Assembly (NCBI GenBank): GCA_019594235.1
Contig: JAFDTG010000005.1
Coordinates: forward strand, 1-30,708
DNA length: 30,708 nucleotides
Direction: 5' to 3'
Origin: Candidatus Saliniplasma halalkaliphilum
Lineage (GTDB): Archaea; Thermoplasmatota; Thermoplasmata; Halarchaeoplasmatales; Halarchaeoplasmataceae
In this document: positions 27,681 through 30,708 of the stretch, piece after piece
Position numbering within the stretch: position 1 is the first letter of the stretch
How the letters are laid out: each line of letters begins with the position of its first letter
Made by a program: the position numbers and the translations under genes
Notes under the pieces: model-generated
Told to the model about the DNA's origin: nothing
The model's database searches: none
Seen by the model: the letters and a program-made list of their open reading frames with translations, nothing else

Positions 27681-28232
27681 ATGATAGAAATACGATTTCA
27701 CGGCAGAGGCGGACAGGGGTCGGTTATAGCTTCTGAGTTGTTAGCCCGCGCCGCGTTCGCTGAAGGAAAGGATGTACAATCATTCCCCATGTATGGGGTG
27801 GAACGAAGGGGAGCACCTGTCACTGCTTTTACAAGGGTCGACGAGAATGTAGTTAGAGATAAATCTAAGATACATACACCTGACATTGTAATAGTGCTGG
27901 ACATGGCTCTCCTAGATTCCGTGGATGTGACAGAGGGTTTAAAACCCGATGGGAAAGTGATCCTTAATACGGGAAAACCCCCAGAAGATATCGATCTTGG
28001 AATCGATAATCCCAAGTATACCGTTGATGCCAGTGAGATAGCTGTAAAACATGGCTTAGGATCGAAAGTGGCACCCATCGTCAATACAGCCATACTGGGA
28101 GCGGTGGTCAAGGCTACGGGTATAGTAGATATCGACACACTTGTAGAAGTGATAAGGGAACACGCCCCAGCTAAGAAAGAGGAGAATGCAAAGGCTGCTA
28201 AAGAAGCCTATGAAAAGGTGAGAGGTGAGTAA
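27681..28232 (+). CDS. porG: Pyruvate:ferredoxin oxidoreductase gamma subunit
   Basis: The 183-aa subunit starts MIEIRFHGRGGQGSVIASELLA, the standard opening of PorG/PorC, and contains FPMYGVERRGAPVTAFTRV and VAPIVNTAILGAVVKATGIV. It binds near the CoA site of the complex. ATG 27681 fits the family start; ATG 27666 adds MVLLN and is the alternative suggested by the TATA box. It heads a gamma-delta-alpha-beta operon with gaps or overlaps of only a few bases. Confidence 0.93.
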   Translation: MIEIRFHGRGGQGSVIASELLARAAFAEGKDVQSFPMYGVERRGAPVTAFTRVDENVVRDKSKIHTPDIVIVLDMALLDSVDVTEGLKPDGKVILNTGKPPEDIDLGIDNPKYTVDASEIAVKHGLGSKVAPIVNTAILGAVVKATGIVDIDTLVEVIREHAPAKKEENAKAAKEAYEKVRGE

Positions 28233-28233
28233 G

Positions 28234-28548
28234 ATGAGTGAGGAAGAAGAAGTTTTCAGGATCGTTGTAGATCCAAAAGATCATAGAGATTTACCCAGAA
28301 CGGTTATCACGGACTGCCCTTCGGATCTGATGAATAAAACGGGTAGTTGGAGAACACTAAGACCTATCGTAGATAAAGATAAATGTATCAATTGTGGGAT
28401 ATGTTGGAAATTCTGCCCGGACGTTTCAATACACGTTAAAGAAGATGGGGCAGAAGTAGATTATGATTTCTGTAAAGGATGTGGGATATGTGCTAAAGAA
28501 TGTCCCGTAGATGCTATCGAGATGAAAAAGGAGGAAGACTATGTCTGA
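28234..28548 (+). CDS. porD: Pyruvate:ferredoxin oxidoreductase delta subunit (2[4Fe-4S])
   Basis: The 104-aa ferredoxin-like subunit has two cluster motifs, C51-C54-C57-C61 and C80-C83-C86-C90, each CxxCxxCxxxCP. It passes electrons from the beta subunit to free ferredoxin. AGGTGAG at 28223-28229 is the Shine-Dalgarno and ATG 28234 the start; the upstream GTG 28225 lies inside it. N-terminal residues with DCPSDLMNKTGSWRTLRPIVD are the usual PorD lead-in. Its 3' end overlaps porA by 8 nt. Confidence 0.95.
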   Translation: MSEEEEVFRIVVDPKDHRDLPRTVITDCPSDLMNKTGSWRTLRPIVDKDKCINCGICWKFCPDVSIHVKEDGAEVDYDFCKGCGICAKECPVDAIEMKKEEDYV

Positions 28549-29734
28549 AATGAAGATCGTTTCCGGTAATTACGCTTCAGCTTACGGTGCAAAACTATCG
28601 CGGGCCGAAGTTGTCGCCGCCTATCCGATCACACCTCAAACCGAGGTCGTTGAAAAGATCGCTTCACTGGTTGCTGAAGGAGAGATGGATGCTGAATTCA
28701 TAAAAGTAGAAAGTGAACATTCAGCAATGGCGGCCAGTATAGCTGCATCTAATACTGGTGCAAGGGCCTACACGGCAACATCCGCTCATGGATTAGCCCT
28801 CATGCACGAACTTTTGATGTGGGCCTCTGGAGCTAGGCTCCCAATTGTCATGACCAACATCAACAGAGCTATGGGGCCACCTTGGAGTGTTTGGGCCGAT
28901 CATCACGATACTTTGGCTCAAAAAGGAACTGGGCAGTTACAGTTCTTCTGTGAGAACAACCAAGAAGTTCTTGACAGTGTTATAATGGCTTACAAGATCT
29001 GTGAAGACGAAGAGATAATGCTTCCAGGTATGATCGTAGAAGACGCTTTCATTCTCAGTCACACCAAAGAACCGGTTGAGATATATGATCAAGAATTAGT
29101 TGACGATTTCTTACCACCATACGATCCAGATTACAAGTTAGATGTTGATCAACCATTAGGTTTCGGATCATTGGGTATGCCTGACTGGTACATGGACTTC
29201 AGATACAAGATATTCGAGGCCATGGAAAAGGTACCTGATAAAGTCGAAGAGGTTAACAAAGAATTCGAAGAGGTCTTCGGTAGAGACCCAGGTGGATTGA
29301 TCGAGGAGTACAAAACAGATGGAGTGGACGTTTTGATCGTGACCATGGGTTCCATATCAAGCACTTCCAAAGACGTTATAGATGAACTACGGGAGGAAGG
29401 ACACAATATAGGTCTTGCTAGACTTAGAACGTTCAGACCTTTCCCCGTAGAAAAATTCAGAGAATTGATCAAGGGTGTCAACGTTGTCGGTGTGCTCGAT
29501 AGAAATTATACCTTCGGCCATGGAGGAGACGCTGCAAGAGAGATCAAAGACGCCATCTACGGTTATCACGACCCGATAGTCAAAGACTACATAGTCGGAC
29601 TAGGTGGTAGAGACCTCACACCTAAGATCTTGAAAAATATCATGGAAGATGCGATATCATTGCAGGATAAAGGTCTAGATGAGGAGATCGAATGGGTCGA
29701 CCTTAAGATAAATCAAGAAAGATGGAGGCGATAA
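28541..29734 (+). CDS. porA: Pyruvate:ferredoxin oxidoreductase alpha subunit
   Basis: The 397-aa subunit has Y28-PITPQTEVVEKIA, VESEHSAMAASIAAS, TSAHGLALMHELL, NINRAMGPPWSVWADHHDTL and a C-terminal domain with LARLRTFRPFPVEKF and VGVLDRNYTFGHGG. The order and length are those of archaeal PorA, with substrate arginine/threonine residues conserved around the YPITP motif. Together with PorB it oxidises pyruvate to acetyl-CoA and CO2. It overlaps porB's false start; the real porB start is 2 nt after this stop. Confidence 0.95.
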   Translation: MSEMKIVSGNYASAYGAKLSRAEVVAAYPITPQTEVVEKIASLVAEGEMDAEFIKVESEHSAMAASIAASNTGARAYTATSAHGLALMHELLMWASGARLPIVMTNINRAMGPPWSVWADHHDTLAQKGTGQLQFFCENNQEVLDSVIMAYKICEDEEIMLPGMIVEDAFILSHTKEPVEIYDQELVDDFLPPYDPDYKLDVDQPLGFGSLGMPDWYMDFRYKIFEAMEKVPDKVEEVNKEFEEVFGRDPGGLIEEYKTDGVDVLIVTMGSISSTSKDVIDELREEGHNIGLARLRTFRPFPVEKFRELIKGVNVVGVLDRNYTFGHGGDAAREIKDAIYGYHDPIVKDYIVGLGGRDLTPKILKNIMEDAISLQDKGLDEEIEWVDLKINQERWRR

Positions 29735-29736
29735 TT

Positions 29737-30639
29737 ATGGCAAAGATACCTGAGAAAGAACTTATGAGAAGAGGAACCACTGCATGTCCAGGTTGTGGAG
29801 CAGGACACGCTATGAGATATCTGCTCAAAGCGGTGGGTAAGGATTCGATAATCAACATCCCAGCTTGTTGTTGGGCTGTGATACCAGGTGTATATCCATC
29901 TAGAAATTTAGAGATCCCATTACTATACACGGCCTTCGAAACAACAGGTGCATCGTCTTCAGGAGTGAGGGCTGCACTGAATGCTAAAGGTGTTGACCCA
30001 AGAGAGATCACCGTAGTTGGCTTTGCCGGTGACGGTGGTACCGCCGATATAGGTTTACAGGCGTTCTCCGGTTGTGTGGAAAGAGGTACGGATACGATAC
30101 AGGTGATGTACGATAATGAGGCTTACATGAACACCGGAATTCAGAGGAGTGGTGAAACACCGTACGGTGCATGGACTACAACAACTCCAGTAGGAAGTAA
30201 AAAAGAATGGAAGAAACAGCCTAAGAAGAACATGATGGAGATAGCCAAGGCCCATGGGATACCCTATGCGGTCACTGTAAGTGTCGGTCATCCAGAACTA
30301 ATGATCGAGAAGATCAAGAAGGCTAAGGAGATACCGGGACCGAAGTTCGTCCATATCTACGCACCGTGTCCAACAGGATGGAGATCAGATCCCTCAAACA
30401 CTATAGAACTTGCAAAGTTAGCTGTTGACAGCTGCGTGTTCCCACTCTATGAGATAGAGAACGGAGAATACAATATCTACAAGAAACCAAAAGAGAAGAC
30501 CCCTGTAAAAGAATACCTCAAACTTCAGGGAAGATTCAGACATCTGCCCAAAGAGGAAGTTGAGAAGATCCAGAAGAACGTGGATAAAGAATGGGAACTC
30601 CTCCTTCAAAAAGAGAAATTGATGAATGATGAAGAATGA
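29737..30639 (+). CDS. porB: Pyruvate:ferredoxin oxidoreductase beta subunit
   Basis: The 300-aa TPP and [4Fe-4S] subunit has C17-PG-C20-GAGHAMRY, INIPACCWAVIPG, the TPP motif GDGGTADIGLQ with YDNEAYMNTGIQRS, and YAPCPTGW holding the last cluster Cys. GGAGGCGAT at 29724-29732 is the Shine-Dalgarno, so ATG 29737 (MAKIPEKEL) is chosen; ATG 29722 is part of that ribosome site. The length and STPYGAW-like segment (ETPYGAWTTTTPVG) fit pyruvate-type enzymes rather than the KorB at 7.8 kb. Confidence 0.95.
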   Translation: MAKIPEKELMRRGTTACPGCGAGHAMRYLLKAVGKDSIINIPACCWAVIPGVYPSRNLEIPLLYTAFETTGASSSGVRAALNAKGVDPREITVVGFAGDGGTADIGLQAFSGCVERGTDTIQVMYDNEAYMNTGIQRSGETPYGAWTTTTPVGSKKEWKKQPKKNMMEIAKAHGIPYAVTVSVGHPELMIEKIKKAKEIPGPKFVHIYAPCPTGWRSDPSNTIELAKLAVDSCVFPLYEIENGEYNIYKKPKEKTPVKEYLKLQGRFRHLPKEEVEKIQKNVDKEWELLLQKEKLMNDEE

Positions 30640-30654
30640 TCAAAAGGTGAATAG

Positions 30655-30708
30655 ATGAAAGAACTTTTAGAAGATGAACCAGGAAAAAAGATCCTACTTT
30701 TAGGTAAC
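30655..30708 (+). CDS. Partial gene, possible indolepyruvate:ferredoxin oxidoreductase alpha subunit
   Basis: Only the first 18 codons are inside the window (MKELLEDEPGKKILLLGN). AAAGGTGA at 30643-30650 is the Shine-Dalgarno and the gap to porB is 15 nt. IorA proteins commonly begin with a short charged stretch then LLxGNEAIARGA, so the KKILLLGN ending is suggestive. With so few residues this is a guess supported mainly by the neighbouring oxidoreductase genes. Confidence 0.4.
   Translation, partial: MKELLEDEPGKKILLLGN

Noticed and set aside
29722..29736. ATG at 29722 as porB start
   Set aside because: ATGGAGGCG is the ribosome-binding site itself, and the added residues are unlike PorB.
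1..30708. CRISPR arrays, tRNA or rRNA genes, known riboswitches
   Set aside because: No regularly spaced repeats, cloverleaf-like sequences, rRNA signatures or long structured leaders were seen; most leaders are very short.

Overview
The window looks like a chromosome segment from an anaerobic euryarchaeal-type archaeon. The evidence is TATA-like boxes about 25-30 nt upstream of start codons (several genes look leaderless), Shine-Dalgarno sequences of the GGTGA/GGAGG type, Lrp/AsnC regulators (one with a metal-binding TRASH tail), and separate gamma, delta, alpha and beta subunits of a pyruvate:ferredoxin oxidoreductase. Superoxide reductases, rubrerythrin and rubredoxin stand in for SOD and catalase. 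Protein sequences are fairly rich in Asp and Glu. I cannot name the lineage; Thermoplasmatota-, MSBL1- or Methanonatronarchaeia-like anaerobes are only guesses.

Layout. 1-1.8 kb: an unrecognised protein, then an Lrp-SfsA pair on the minus strand. 1.9-6.1 kb: a dense plus-strand oxygen/iron defence island with a ferritin-like protein, rubredoxin, two peroxiredoxins, neelaredoxin-type superoxide reductase, two-domain desulfoferrodoxin, rubrerythrin, ferritin and a second ferritin-like protein. It runs by gene overlap into a two-subunit 2-oxoacid:ferredoxin oxidoreductase and a nitroreductase-family flavoprotein (6.1-9.2 kb). 9.2-11.7 kb (minus): a receiver-domain protein and a sodium/solute symporter with a small membrane partner. 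11.7-15.8 kb: a copper divergon of an Lrp-TRASH regulator facing a YHS-domain protein and a CopA ATPase, followed by two tandem SHOCT-domain membrane proteins. 15.85-17.06 kb: a DUF2085-like membrane protein and a methyltransferase.

17.1-19.0 kb is a gene graveyard. The N-terminal part of a second heavy-metal ATPase is joined to the 3' third of nadA (quinolinate synthase). After that come unassigned sequence, one intact 59-aa Cys-rich gene, a perfect 34-bp tandem duplication and the 3' end of a copA paralogue. There are single-base frameshifts in each remnant.

19.1-22.8 kb: an iron-type ABC importer (binding protein, fused permease, ATPase) behind a TATA box and an inverted repeat resembling a metal-repressor operator. 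22.9-25.8 kb: a sulfur operon (cystathionine beta-synthase/cysteine synthase type enzyme, SAM methyltransferase, cystathionine gamma-lyase/synthase) suited to reverse transsulfuration. 25.8-27.5 kb: an HD-domain protein and a divergent M29-type aminopeptidase. 27.7 kb to the end: a complete porGDAB operon and the first 18 codons of what may be indolepyruvate oxidoreductase alpha.

Together the genes suggest an amino-acid/2-oxoacid fermenter that imports iron, handles copper, meets oxidants with ferredoxin/rubredoxin-linked reductases and makes cysteine from homocysteine. No known named multi-gene defence system, CRISPR array, tRNA or rRNA was recognised. The most distinctive observations are the ATPase/nadA scar, a shared AAAACCCTT promoter-like element in front of metal/redox genes, and the coupling of the redox island to an oxidoreductase operon.
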